A DNA stretch of 64,000 bases. Source: Candidatus Gastranaerophilales bacterium. GTDB taxonomy: Bacteria; Cyanobacteriota; Vampirovibrionia; Gastranaerophilales; Gastranaerophilaceae. This document shows, piece by piece, positions 8,213 to 17,156 of the stretch. Position numbers and translations under genes: made by a program. The notes under the pieces were generated by a model. That model saw nothing but the letters and a program-made list of their open reading frames with translations, was not told the origin of the DNA and did not search any database. Where the stretch lies: the NCBI GenBank assembly GCA_944323335.1, contig CALUSB010000001.1, positions 52,237 through 116,236 on the forward strand. Reading direction: 5' to 3'. Every line of letters begins with the position of its first letter. Position 1 is the stretch's first letter.

Positions 8213-9806
8213 AAAACTCTCTCCAGCCTAATTGCCACTCATCAAGCCATTTTTGCTCTTTTTTTGTCAGCAGATTTCTATCAATTAAATTCTCTTCAAA
8301 TTCAAATTTTGAAAAAGACTTTCTCTCGCCTCTTTTTGTTACCCGGACACTATTTTCAAGTCTTACGCCAAATTTGTGCGGTTTTTTTGAACAGTATAAC
8401 CCCGGCTCAATTGTGTGAGCCATGTTATTTTGAAGAGGAAATTTTTTGTCTTTAAAGCTTGTAATCACAGGCGGCATCTGATGCACGGGTATTCCTATGC
8501 CATGACCCAGTGCATGAGGGAACAAAAAGCCCTCTTTTTCATAAGGTTTTAAAATCTTTCTTGCGATTTTATCCAGCTCATCCCCGCTTGTAGCGCTTGA
8601 ATGGTATGAGTGCAAAAACGCCCTTAGGACGGCTGTGTATATTTCTTTTTGTTTTTTATTGGCTTTATTTCCGCACAGAAAAACCCTTGTAATATCTGTT
8701 GCAAGCCCCTCTTCATAGTATCCGCCGCAATCAAGCAGGATTAAATCCCCGTTTTTTAAGATTTTATTTTTATCATAATTTGAATAATGTATGGAGGATG
8801 AATTATCGTCAAGCGCAAGAATAGTCTTGAAACTTGTGGTTTTTGCACCGTATTTCATAAGTTCATGCTCAAAAATTTCCTTTAGTTCAAATTCGGACAA
8901 ACCCGCTTTAATCTTGTTTTTAAAAGAATTAAGAGCCAAATCTAAGCGCAAAAAGGCACTTTTCAGGTGTTTTATTTCCGCTTTTTCTTTTATCGCCGCC
9001 ATTTTAGCTATATAGTTTTTCTTTATTTTAACGGGTTTTAAAATTAGCTCATAGTCTTTTATGGTAATAGTTTCAGGGCTTATAAGCACATTTGATTTTA
9101 TTTTCTTTATATATTTTTCAAATTCCTCTAAGGGTTCTTGAATAAGGTTTTCGGGCAGATTTTTTATCTTTTGGTCGCAGAAAAGAATACTCTTTTTTTC
9201 AAAATCTAAAAGCAATTTTGACTTAAAAGTAGAAATCTCACTCATCTGAAAACTTCTTAGATTTGTAAGGTATGCAATCTCTTCTAAAGACGTCACAAGC
9301 ATATAGCGCTCTTTTATGTGTTTTTTTAGACTTTTTAATTTGTCGCAAAATTTCTTTGATGATGAAGTTAAAAATATTTCTTTTGAAAAATCTATATTTT
9401 TATTTTCACCAAAACCCTTAAAATCTTCATAAGTATAAACCTCGGGCAGATTTGCACGGAGTTTTTCAACAAAAGATAAAAGCGTAGTATTGCTTACATA
9501 AAGGGGTGAAGATTTGACTTTTTTTGCAATCATATTAACAAAACTCTCACCCTGCTTGAGTTTTACCACTTCGACATTTTTACCCTCAGTTTCAAAATCA
9601 GCCTGCTCGTGGTATCTGGGGTCTACAAAAAGGGTAATTTTACCCTTGTCATCAATCAAAGCTTCACCTGCAGTACCTGAAAAACCCGTTAAAAGGTTAA
9701 GATTAGAGCCCTTATAGTGGCACATAAAATACTCATCCGAGCTTTTAGCTAAGGCGTAGCCTCCGTTTTTAAGAATTTTTTTATACTTCCTGCCCCAATC
9801 TTCCAT
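8190..9806 (-). CDS. M24B Xaa-Pro aminopeptidase
   Basis: A 538-residue cytosolic metallopeptidase expected to remove the N-terminal residue from Xaa-Pro peptides. The N-terminal half is a creatinase-type domain. The C-terminal half is the pita-bread M24 domain with the dinuclear metal ligands visible: LLDCGGYYEEGLATDITR, the histidine motif HALGHGIGIPVH, EPGLY, and a final Glu in VRLENSV. There is no signal peptide. AAGGAG lies 5 nt before the ATG. It overlaps the downstream glycosyltransferase gene by 23 bp and is 9 bp from yjbQ, consistent with one operon. Confidence 0.92.
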   Translation of the reverse strand: MEDWGRKYKKILKNGGYALAKSSDEYFMCHYKGSNLNLLTGFSGTAGEALIDDKGKITLFVDPRYHEQADFETEGKNVEVVKLKQGESFVNMIAKKVKSSPLYVSNTTLLSFVEKLRANLPEVYTYEDFKGFGENKNIDFSKEIFLTSSSKKFCDKLKSLKKHIKERYMLVTSLEEIAYLTNLRSFQMSEISTFKSKLLLDFEKKSILFCDQKIKNLPENLIQEPLEEFEKYIKKIKSNVLISPETITIKDYELILKPVKIKKNYIAKMAAIKEKAEIKHLKSAFLRLDLALNSFKNKIKAGLSEFELKEIFEHELMKYGAKTTSFKTILALDDNSSSIHYSNYDKNKILKNGDLILLDCGGYYEEGLATDITRVFLCGNKANKKQKEIYTAVLRAFLHSYHSSATSGDELDKIARKILKPYEKEGFLFPHALGHGIGIPVHQMPPVITSFKDKKFPLQNNMAHTIEPGLYCSKKPHKFGVRLENSVRVTKRGERKSFSKFEFEENLIDRNLLTKKEQKWLDEWQLGWREFCEEHKIN

Positions 9807-9815
9807 TTTTTCTCC

Positions 9816-10232
9816 TTAAGATAAAATCTGTACAATGACACTTCTTGTGCGAGGCTTGTTGTCAAAATCAACAAGTACTATCTGCTGCCAATTGCCAAGC
9901 TCAAGCTGACCTGCCGCAAGCGGTATTGTAATAGAGTTTCCAATCATAGCAGCCCTAATGTGCGCATGCCCGTTGCCGTCATGCCATTGTTTGTCATGCT
10001 CATAAACTTTATTTATAGGTGCAATATTCTCAAGCGCCTCCGGAAAATCTTTAACAAGACCGGGTTCATATTCAAGCGTTGTGACACTAACGGTTGAACC
10101 GGGGGAGTAAATGTGCACTATAGCGTTTTTTTCGCCGCCCAAGCGCACAATATCACTTACTTTACTTGTAATATCAATGATATCGGTAAAACCGCGGGTT
10201 GAGAGTAAAAATTTTTCGTTACGAACAGGCAT
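9816..10232 (-). CDS. YjbQ family protein (UPF0047)
   Basis: A 138-residue single-domain protein of the YjbQ/UPF0047 family, some members of which have a weak thiamine-phosphate-synthase activity; the true role is unsettled. Conserved features are HIYSPGSTVSVTTLE and the polar cluster HDKQWHDGNGHAHIRAAMIG, which holds the likely active-site residues. The size is normal. GGAAAG precedes the ATG. It is the first gene after hppA on the same strand, separated by a long inverted repeat. Confidence 0.9.
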   Translation of the reverse strand: MPVRNEKFLLSTRGFTDIIDITSKVSDIVRLGGEKNAIVHIYSPGSTVSVTTLEYEPGLVKDFPEALENIAPINKVYEHDKQWHDGNGHAHIRAAMIGNSITIPLAAGQLELGNWQQIVLVDFDNKPRTRSVIVQILS

Positions 10233-10253
10233 AAAAATCTTTCCTTTTAATAA

Positions 10254-10289
10254 CCAAACACGCTCCTTTTTAATTTAGAGCGTGTTTGG
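10254..10289. terminator. 12-bp inverted repeat after hppA, possible weak terminator
   Basis: CCAAACACGCTC and its exact complement flank a 12-nt AT loop, between the hppA stop and the yjbQ ribosome site. On the minus strand the stem is followed by TTATTAAAAGG rather than a clean T-run, so it may be a weak terminator or a processing stem. Confidence 0.45.
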
Positions 10290-10306
10290 ATTATAACTTT
10301 ATTTTG

Positions 10307-12424
10307 CTAAATAAACAATGTCGCACAGACTAGGGCAACTATAGACATTAGTTTAATCAAAATATTAAGCGAGGGGCCTGAAGTATCTTTAAACGGGTCA
10401 CCAACGGTATCACCTACTACCGCTGCAGCATGTTCGCTTGAACCTTTGCCGCCAAGGTGTCCGCTTTCAATGTACTTTTTAGCATTATCCCAAGCACCGC
10501 CTGAGTTTGCCATCATAATTGCAAGGCAAACGCCTGACGCTATAGCGCCCATAAGCATACCGGCTAATGCCTGAGCTCCTGATGCTTTATCCGTAAATGC
10601 CGCAACTCCAAGACCCACAACAAGAGGAGCAACTATTGCAATAAGCCCCGGTAAAAACATTTCATATATAGCACTTCTTGCTGATATATCAACGCATTTA
10701 GCATATTGAGGCTCGCATTTGCCTTCCATAATGCCTTTTAATTCTCTGAATTGACGTCTTACCTCATCTACCATTTTCTGAGCAGCACGACCGACGGCAC
10801 CCATTGTAAGGGCGCAGAACAAGAAAGGAAGCACTGCACCAAAGAGCAATCCTGAATTTACGAAAGGATTTAGGATATCAACTTTATCAAGCTCTACAAC
10901 CGTTGCAAATGCGCTTAAAAGCGCTATAGCAGTTAAAGCGGCTGAGCCTATGGCAAAACCTTTACCTATCGCTGCGGTTGTATTTCCTACAGAGTCAAGC
11001 TTGTCTGTTCTTTCGCGGACTTCGCCCTCAAGATTTGCCATCTGAGCAATACCGCCTGCGTTATCTGAAATAGGGCCGTAAGCATCTACCGCTACAATCA
11101 TACCTACTACAGAGAGCATACCGACGGCAGCCATTGAAACCCCATAAATACCTAAAGTATAAGAGTTCAAACCGCCTGCAAGTATAAATGAAGCAATAAT
11201 TGCCGCACATATAAGTATCAAAGGCAGGAATGTAGATATCATACCAACGCCAAGACCGGCTATAATTGTGGTCGCAGGGCCTGTTTTTGTAGCTTCTGCG
11301 ATAGATTTTGTCGGATTGTAATCATAGGATGTATAATATTCAGTTAAAAAGCCGATTAGCGAACCTGTTATTATACCTGTCAAGATTGACCAGAAAATTC
11401 CCGTAAAATCAGGAACAAAATATTTAACTATAAAGTAAGATGCAGCAATTAAAAGCGCCATAGCGATAACAGTACCTCTTTGAAGAGCTGCCATAGGGTC
11501 TGAGTTTTCTTTTGTTCTTACAAAATTTATAGCAAAAATTGAAGAGAAAATACCCGCTGCAGCAATCAACACAGGCAAGAACGCCCCTTGGAAATTAAGA
11601 CAAATCGCACCAAGGGTAATAGCAGCAATTGTTGAACCTACATATGATTCAAACAAGTCCGCCCCCATGCCTGCAACGTCACCGACATTATCACCTACGT
11701 TATCCGCTATTACTGCAGGGTTTCTGTGGTCATCTTCGGGAATACCCGCTTCAACTTTACCTACAAGGTCAGCGCCAACGTCAGCAGCTTTTGTATAAAT
11801 GCCGCCGCCAACACGGGCAAAAAGTGCAATCGAGCTTGCACCAAGTCCAAAACCGTTAATTATAGCGGGGTCTTTATATATTAAATATAAAATCGTAAGC
11901 CCGAATAATCCAAGCCCCACAACGGTAAGACCCATAACCGCACCGCCTGAAAATGCTATTTTAAAAGCTTTATTCAGTGAACTTTTAGCAGCCTCCGTTG
12001 TTCTTGAATTGGCTTTTGTTGATACAAACATACCTATAAAACCTGCTATAGCAGAGCATGTTGCACCGCAAACAAAGCAGACGGCAGTTTCTAAATCTAT
12101 ATAATGGAACAACAAACCGAAAACCAAAAGTACAAACCAAAAAAGTATTTTATACTCTCTTTTTAAAAACGCCATAGCACCTTTAAATATGTGCCCTGCG
12201 ATTTTTTTCATGTTGTCATCGCCTGAATTTTCGCCTGCAATATTGTATATTTTAAGCATTGCAAATAGTAATGCCAGAGCGCCTGCAATAGCACCTGCCC
12301 AAAGCGATGATGCACTTTGAACATCGGCAAAAAACAACTTAAAGAAACACACATAAAAAGCCGCCACAAAAACAACCCAGAAGAGCGTTTTATAAAGGCA
12401 GCTCTTGAAAGAAAGTTTTTCCAT
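10307..12424 (-). CDS. hppA: Membrane-bound ion-pumping pyrophosphatase, K+-dependent type
   Basis: A 705-residue membrane pyrophosphatase with about 16 helices that couples PPi hydrolysis to H+ or Na+ export. The substrate-site motifs are present: [20 protein letters not shown], the [21 protein letters not shown] loop, and a C-terminal [17 protein letters not shown]. The segment [11 protein letters not shown] has Ala where K+-independent enzymes carry Lys, which marks the K+-dependent subfamily. Sequence reading alone does not settle the pumped ion. I start at MEKLSF because AGGAAG lies 7 nt before that ATG; an in-frame TTG two codons earlier is too close to the ribosome site. Confidence 0.95.
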   Translation of the reverse strand: MEKLSFKSCLYKTLFWVVFVAAFYVCFFKLFFADVQSASSLWAGAIAGALALLFAMLKIYNIAGENSGDDNMKKIAGHIFKGAMAFLKREYKILFWFVLLVFGLLFHYIDLETAVCFVCGATCSAIAGFIGMFVSTKANSRTTEAAKSSLNKAFKIAFSGGAVMGLTVVGLGLFGLTILYLIYKDPAIINGFGLGASSIALFARVGGGIYTKAADVGADLVGKVEAGIPEDDHRNPAVIADNVGDNVGDVAGMGADLFESYVGSTIAAITLGAICLNFQGAFLPVLIAAAGIFSSIFAINFVRTKENSDPMAALQRGTVIAMALLIAASYFIVKYFVPDFTGIFWSILTGIITGSLIGFLTEYYTSYDYNPTKSIAEATKTGPATTIIAGLGVGMISTFLPLILICAAIIASFILAGGLNSYTLGIYGVSMAAVGMLSVVGMIVAVDAYGPISDNAGGIAQMANLEGEVRERTDKLDSVGNTTAAIGKGFAIGSAALTAIALLSAFATVVELDKVDILNPFVNSGLLFGAVLPFLFCALTMGAVGRAAQKMVDEVRRQFRELKGIMEGKCEPQYAKCVDISARSAIYEMFLPGLIAIVAPLVVGLGVAAFTDKASGAQALAGMLMGAIASGVCLAIMMANSGGAWDNAKKYIESGHLGGKGSSEHAAAVVGDTVGDPFKDTSGPSLNILIKLMSIVALVCATLFI

Positions 12425-12476
12425 CTTCAATCTTCCTATTTTTCTATCCGAACGGGTAAATTATATCATATTTATA

Positions 12477-13271
12477 TCAATAATGTAAGGGAGGCAGCCA
12501 CTTGTTTTTGATTTTATTTAAAATGCCTCTCTGCTGCATATAATTAACCGCAACATCAACTGCTTCTCTAAGTTCTTCGCTTTCTTTTGAGCTGCGCATA
12601 GCAACGGCATAATACTCTCTTGTGTACCTTTTAGGCAAAATTTTATACCCTTTATTATCTGCCGCTAAACCATATAGCATGGTATCATCAGCTAAAATCG
12701 CCTCAATTTCGCCGTTTTTAAGCAAATTAAAAATCTCGGGATATGTCTTTGCCGCCCTTAAAGAGGCTGCAGGGGCAAGGTTTCTTATTGTTTTTTCTCC
12801 GGTTGTGCCAAGCACAAAGCCGACGTTTGAGCCGTTTAAATCTGCTAAAGAAGATATTTTAGAACCTTCTTTTACCATAATAGCCTGCCCTGATTGATAA
12901 TAAGGCTGAGAAAAGCTCACAACATCAGCTCTGTTAGGGGTTATACTCATTGCCGCTATTACCATATCCACTTTTCTTGAATTCAAATCCGTAATTCTGC
13001 TGCTTGGAGTAACATATACAAATTCTACGGCATTTTCATCCCCTAAAATCTGCCTTGCAATTTCTTTTGCAACATCAACGTCAAAACCTGCGGGATTACC
13101 CTCATTATCTACAAATCCAAAAGGTTTTGAGTCGTTTTTTACACCTACTGTCAGCTTGTTCATTAATTTTGCATGCGAGAGCGCGTTTTGACTTGTTTTT
13201 TGCGCGCCACAGCCGCATAAAACAGACAAAGAAAACAAACACAACGTAAAAATTAGAAATAGATTTTTCAT
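12477..13271 (-). CDS. Polar amino-acid ABC transporter solute-binding lipoprotein
   Basis: A 264-residue type II periplasmic binding protein (SBP family 3, GlnH/ArtJ-like). It begins with a lipoprotein signal whose lipobox reads LCGC near residue 21, followed by a two-lobed fold: LTVGVKNDSKPFGFVDNEGNPAGFDVDVAKEIA, the DMVIAAMSITPNRADVV segment, and GTTGEKTIR. These bind charged or polar amino acids. No permease or ATPase gene is adjacent, so it is an orphan or is used in trans. It faces the yitT-like gene head to head with only 24 bp between start codons. No Shine-Dalgarno; TACAAT ends 7 nt before the ATG. Confidence 0.9.
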   Translation of the reverse strand: MKNLFLIFTLCLFSLSVLCGCGAQKTSQNALSHAKLMNKLTVGVKNDSKPFGFVDNEGNPAGFDVDVAKEIARQILGDENAVEFVYVTPSSRITDLNSRKVDMVIAAMSITPNRADVVSFSQPYYQSGQAIMVKEGSKISSLADLNGSNVGFVLGTTGEKTIRNLAPAASLRAAKTYPEIFNLLKNGEIEAILADDTMLYGLAADNKGYKILPKRYTREYYAVAMRSSKESEELREAVDVAVNYMQQRGILNKIKNKWLPPLHY

Positions 13272-13278
13272 TGGATAT

Positions 13279-13288
13279 ATTGTATCAT
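13279..13288. promoter_or_regulatory. Overlapping divergent -10 elements
   Basis: On the minus strand TACAAT (13279-13284) ends 7 nt before the solute-binding protein ATG. On the plus strand TATCAT (13283-13288) ends 7 nt before the yitT-like ATG. The two hexamers share two base pairs, so the promoters probably exclude each other, and both mRNAs would be leaderless. Confidence 0.4.
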
Positions 13289-13295
13289 AAATTTT

Positions 13296-14129
13296 ATGAA
13301 GAAGTTTATAATAAGAATATTTTTTATCACTCTTGGAGCGTTTCTTGCAGCTTTTGCAATTGAGGGGTTTTTAGTTCCAAATCAGGTAATTGACGGCGGT
13401 ATTGTCGGCATTTCAATGATGATAAGCTATCTTACCAAAATAAACCTTGGAATATTACTTTTTGCACTGAATATTCCCTTTATCCTGCTTGCTTTTCAAC
13501 TGTACGGGAAAATGTTCATACTACAGACTTTTTATGCCGTGAGCGTATTTTCTATTTTTGTAGGAATTGTCGGCGGAAAAATAGGTATAGTAACGCATGA
13601 CGGGCTTTTGGTTGCCGTTTTTGGCGGTATGATTTTAGGCGCAGGGGTAGGGCTTGTACTTAAAAACAGCGGTTCACTGGACGGTACTGAAATCCTAGCT
13701 ATTACCCTTACAAAAAAATTTCCAGTCTCGGTAGGTGAAATTATAATGTTTTTAAACATATTCATCTACACTTGCGCGGGCTTTATATACGGCTGGGAAA
13801 AAGCAATGTATTCTACTCTTACATACCTTACCGCCTCAAAAGTAATAGATGTGGTGCTGCAAGGTCTTAATGAGGCAAAATCTATTTTTATCGTGTCTGA
13901 TAAAAACCTTGAAATAGGCAGCAACATTATCTCTCAGCTGGATAAAAGCGTTACCTATATCGACGCACAGGGAGGATATTCTCACCAAAAGAAAAAAATG
14001 CTCTACTGTGTTGTACCAAGAATTGAACTTACAAAACTCAAAGATATAGTAAACTCTATTGACCCCGGAGCATTTATAGCCATAGAAAATGTGCATGAGG
14101 TGGATGGCAAAAGGGTCAAAAAATATTAA
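13296..14129 (+). CDS. YitT family membrane protein
   Basis: A 277-residue protein of the YitT (DUF161/DUF2179) family. The first ~180 residues hold about five hydrophobic helices, starting IIRIFFITLGAFLAAFAIEGFL, with the family motif PNQVIDGGIVGISMM and the GSLDGTEILA segment. The last ~90 residues form the soluble DUF2179 domain (SHQKKKMLYCVVPRIEL). The transport or sensing role of these inner-membrane proteins is unknown. It diverges from the solute-binding protein gene, and 51 bp separate it from the dnaJ-like gene on the same strand. Confidence 0.9.
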   Translation: MKKFIIRIFFITLGAFLAAFAIEGFLVPNQVIDGGIVGISMMISYLTKINLGILLFALNIPFILLAFQLYGKMFILQTFYAVSVFSIFVGIVGGKIGIVTHDGLLVAVFGGMILGAGVGLVLKNSGSLDGTEILAITLTKKFPVSVGEIIMFLNIFIYTCAGFIYGWEKAMYSTLTYLTASKVIDVVLQGLNEAKSIFIVSDKNLEIGSNIISQLDKSVTYIDAQGGYSHQKKKMLYCVVPRIELTKLKDIVNSIDPGAFIAIENVHEVDGKRVKKY

Positions 14130-14180
14130 ATTAAAATTAATTTCTAAAGACTTTTTAAAATTAAATATTAATATAATAAT

Positions 14181-15230
14181 ATGCAATACAAAGATTATTA
14201 TGAAATTTTAGGCGTAAAGCGAGATGAAACTCAGGCAAATATTAAATCTGCCTACAGAAAGCTTGCGCGCAAATACCACCCCGATGTCAACAAAGAAAAA
14301 GGGGCAGCGGAAAAGTTTAAAGATATAAATGAAGCCTATGAGGTTCTTGGCGACCCTGACAAACGTGCAAGGTACGACCAGCTTGGCTCAAACTGGCAGC
14401 AAGGGGCAGATTTTACTCCTCCTCCGGGGTTTGAAGGGTTCAACTTTTCTAACTTTTCTCAAGGTGGCGCTGGATTTTCTCAAGGCGTGTTCTCCGACTT
14501 TTTCAGCGCGATTTTTGGCGACTTAATGAGCGGACAACAAGCTCACTCGGGCTTTAGAGAATTTAACTTTAACAGCGGTGCAAAAGGCGCAGGCGGCGAT
14601 TTTTCACAATTTTATTCAAACAACCCGAGACAAAAAGCTCAAAAGCCTAAAAACCTTGATATCACAAAAGATTTGATTCTAAATATAAACGATTTAATCA
14701 AATCCCCGACAAAAAACATCTCTATAGTTGACTTTGAACCGTGCAGATACTGCGGCGGTCAGTCAAAAGGGGGATTTTGCGCCCACTGTTCAGGCACGGG
14801 ACTTGAAAAAATCACAAAAAATCTATCCGTTAAAGTTCCAAAATTTGTAAAAGAGGGACAAAAAATCCGCCTGAAAAATGAGGGAAAAGCAGACCAATAC
14901 GGCAACAAGGGGGATTTATATCTTGTTGTCAAAATAAAAGACCCTAACTATAAAATCTCGGGCGAAGATTTGGAAAAAGAGGTAGAAATCCTACCGTCTG
15001 AAGCTGTTTTAGGCACAAAAAAAGAAATAACCACCCCTGAGGGCAAAATAAATATTACTATTCCAAAAAATACAACAAGTTCAAAAGTCTTGAGGCTCAA
15101 GGACTTAGGTTTACCCAAAAAAGACGGCGGCAGAGGCAGCTTAAATGTCAGAATAAAAATCACTCTGCCAAAAGAAATAACTCCTCAAATGCTTGAATTA
15201 TACGAAAAACTATCTAAAATCGGCAGTTAG
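14181..15230 (+). CDS. DnaJ-like co-chaperone with a single reduced zinc site
   Basis: A 349-residue Hsp40. The J domain occupies residues 1-68 with the HPD motif (YHPDVNKE) needed to stimulate DnaK. It is followed by a long Gly/Phe-rich linker ([16 protein letters not shown]) and the two beta-barrel substrate domains. Classical DnaJ has four CXXCXGXG repeats; this one has only CRYCGG ... CAHCSGTG, enough for one zinc. It is therefore intermediate between DnaJ and CbpA. No Shine-Dalgarno; TAATAT ends 6 nt before the ATG. It converges on etfA with a 4-bp stop overlap. Confidence 0.9.
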   Translation: MQYKDYYEILGVKRDETQANIKSAYRKLARKYHPDVNKEKGAAEKFKDINEAYEVLGDPDKRARYDQLGSNWQQGADFTPPPGFEGFNFSNFSQGGAGFSQGVFSDFFSAIFGDLMSGQQAHSGFREFNFNSGAKGAGGDFSQFYSNNPRQKAQKPKNLDITKDLILNINDLIKSPTKNISIVDFEPCRYCGGQSKGGFCAHCSGTGLEKITKNLSVKVPKFVKEGQKIRLKNEGKADQYGNKGDLYLVVKIKDPNYKISGEDLEKEVEILPSEAVLGTKKEITTPEGKINITIPKNTTSSKVLRLKDLGLPKKDGGRGSLNVRIKITLPKEITPQMLELYEKLSKIGS

Positions 15231-16237
15231 GAAAATTTCTTTAAGAGTTTGTCCAAAACCTCTATGGCATCAGCTTGAAGCTTGTAGTCACAGTCTTTAA
15301 AAATCGGCGCGTTTGAGTCGGTGTTTATTGCAATAACGGTTTTAGACGAACTCATACCTAAAATATGATGTATAGCGCCTGAAACACCAAAAGCGACATA
15401 TATATCAGGGCTCACTGTTTTACCCGTCTGCCCTATTTGAACTTCATAGGGCGCAAGGTTGGAATCAACGGCTCCTCGTGTAGCACCGTAGGCGCAGCCT
15501 GTAAGCTTTGCAAGTTTTTTTAATTTTTCAAAGTTCTCTTTTGTCTTGAGCCCTCTGCCGCCGCAGAGAATTACCCTTGCGTTTGAAATATTATTTTCCT
15601 TTTCTTTTTCTGAAACTTTCTCAAGAATTTTTGGGGATTTTATATCGAAAAAAGTATCATCAAAGTTGATATTTTCTACAAAAGGGTTTTGAGGGATAAA
15701 GTCGCACTTTTTAAACACACCCTCTCTTAAAGTAGCACACTGGGGATTTTTTTTACTTAAAATTGTCGCCATAAGCACCCCGCCAAAAGTCGGACGCGTT
15801 GCTGCAAGCTTAATTTCACCTTTATTCTCAACTAAAGCCAACTCGGTACAGTCTGCGGTTAAACCTGTTTTTAGGCGAGAGGTAACATAAGGTGCCAACT
15901 CTCTGCCTTTATCCGTTGCACCAAAAAGCACAATATCAGGGTTTTTTAGATTAATAAGTTCAACTAAAGCCTTTGAATAATAAACGCAGTTATAATCACT
16001 GAAGTGCTTATTTTTCATATAGTAAATTTTTTGTGCACCAAAGCCCGATAATGTGCAAAAATCAGCATCGATGCCTGAATCTATCACGACCGCACAAACT
16101 TCATATTCAAGGTTAAATTCATCTTTTGCCTGCTTTTTTAGCTCACAGGCTTTCCCTAAAAGTTCTAAGGTCACATCTCTGTAGGTGTTTTGCCCTTTTT
16201 TGTACTCGCAAACAACAAATATCTGTCTATTTTCCAT
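15227..16237 (-). CDS. etfA: Electron transfer flavoprotein subunit alpha
   Basis: A 336-residue ETF alpha subunit, FAD-binding partner of EtfB. The C-terminal FAD domain shows [17 protein letters not shown], the [45 protein letters not shown] region, and a closing [16 protein letters not shown]. It carries electrons from acyl-CoA or other flavin dehydrogenases. None is adjacent, so the donor is unknown; bifurcating partners cannot be excluded. I start at the second of two consecutive ATGs because GGAGG lies 6 nt before it. It overlaps the end of etfB by 11 bp. Confidence 0.94.
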   Translation of the reverse strand: MENRQIFVVCEYKKGQNTYRDVTLELLGKACELKKQAKDEFNLEYEVCAVVIDSGIDADFCTLSGFGAQKIYYMKNKHFSDYNCVYYSKALVELINLKNPDIVLFGATDKGRELAPYVTSRLKTGLTADCTELALVENKGEIKLAATRPTFGGVLMATILSKKNPQCATLREGVFKKCDFIPQNPFVENINFDDTFFDIKSPKILEKVSEKEKENNISNARVILCGGRGLKTKENFEKLKKLAKLTGCAYGATRGAVDSNLAPYEVQIGQTGKTVSPDIYVAFGVSGAIHHILGMSSSKTVIAINTDSNAPIFKDCDYKLQADAIEVLDKLLKKFS

Positions 16238-17012
16238 CATTTGCCTCCGCGCATAAAACAGCGTTCAAAAACTCGCAAATGTCACTTTCTACATTTTTTG
16301 GCTCTCTTTTATATTCTTTCTTAAAGGCACGCGAGACAAAAGTCGGCGAGCCTAAAATACCTGCTTCATCGCGCCCGATACCAAGGTCACTGATACCGTA
16401 CTCTTTTATACCGATATCTTGCGCCCTGACATAATCTGAAACCAAAATGGGCTCAATTTCTTCTTTTTTTTCTAAAACGCATATCACACAAGGATTTTCA
16501 ACCTGAACAATGTTAATCTCCCCGTCTGTTTTTTGCTCAAGAATTGAGGTAGTTTTATCGGCATTAATAATATTTGAAACCTTTGATACTACGGGAATAT
16601 TCAAAAAACCTGCAATAGTAGGGCCGCTTTGCGCCGTATCGCCGTCAAGTGCGTATTGACCGCAGATAATAAGGTCATAATCAGGTGCAAATTTTTCTAT
16701 AGCGCAAGATAAAACCCGCCCCGTGCATAGAGTATCAGAACCGCTAAAAGCCTTGTCGCACAGTAAAATTGCCTCATCACATCCGCGCGCAAGGGCATAC
16801 TCTAAAACTTCTCTTGCCTGTTTTGGACCCATAGAAAAAGCGCTTATTTTGACGTTTTTAAAATTTTTCTTTATATCAAGCGCCATCTGTATTGCCCACT
16901 TATCGCAGGGGTTTATTACAGAAATTAAACCTTCTCTTAAAAGGTTATTTTCCTTGCTCCACCTTACATTATTTGTATCAGGCACCTGTTTTATACATAC
17001 AGCTATGTGCAA
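16227..17012 (-). CDS. etfB: Electron transfer flavoprotein subunit beta
   Basis: A 261-residue EtfB, the AMP-binding half of the heterodimer. It begins MHIAVCIKQVPDTNNVRW and carries the ALARGCDEAILLCD segment and the nucleotide-binding DLIICGQYALDGDTAQSGPTIAG. The start codon is TTG, with GGAG 9 nt upstream; no in-frame ATG fits the family start. etfB-etfA order and overlap indicate one operon. The 144-bp gap upstream holds AT-rich promoter-like sequence but no second gene. Confidence 0.94.
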   Translation of the reverse strand: MHIAVCIKQVPDTNNVRWSKENNLLREGLISVINPCDKWAIQMALDIKKNFKNVKISAFSMGPKQAREVLEYALARGCDEAILLCDKAFSGSDTLCTGRVLSCAIEKFAPDYDLIICGQYALDGDTAQSGPTIAGFLNIPVVSKVSNIINADKTTSILEQKTDGEINIVQVENPCVICVLEKKEEIEPILVSDYVRAQDIGIKEYGISDLGIGRDEAGILGSPTFVSRAFKKEYKREPKNVESDICEFLNAVLCAEANDGK

Positions 17013-17156
17013 AATTTTACACTCCGTCTTTGTTTGAAAAGATTATACCATGCATATTTTTTTCAAACATTACCCTAAATATCACAAATCTTCTTAACAT
17101 TTTGGCAAATTTTATCTAAACAGTGTTTTTATTTTATATATAAACAGGAAAATACC

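Noticed and set aside
11629..12104. Plus-strand ORFs inside hppA
   Set aside because: Antisense shadows of a highly conserved gene, without ribosome sites.
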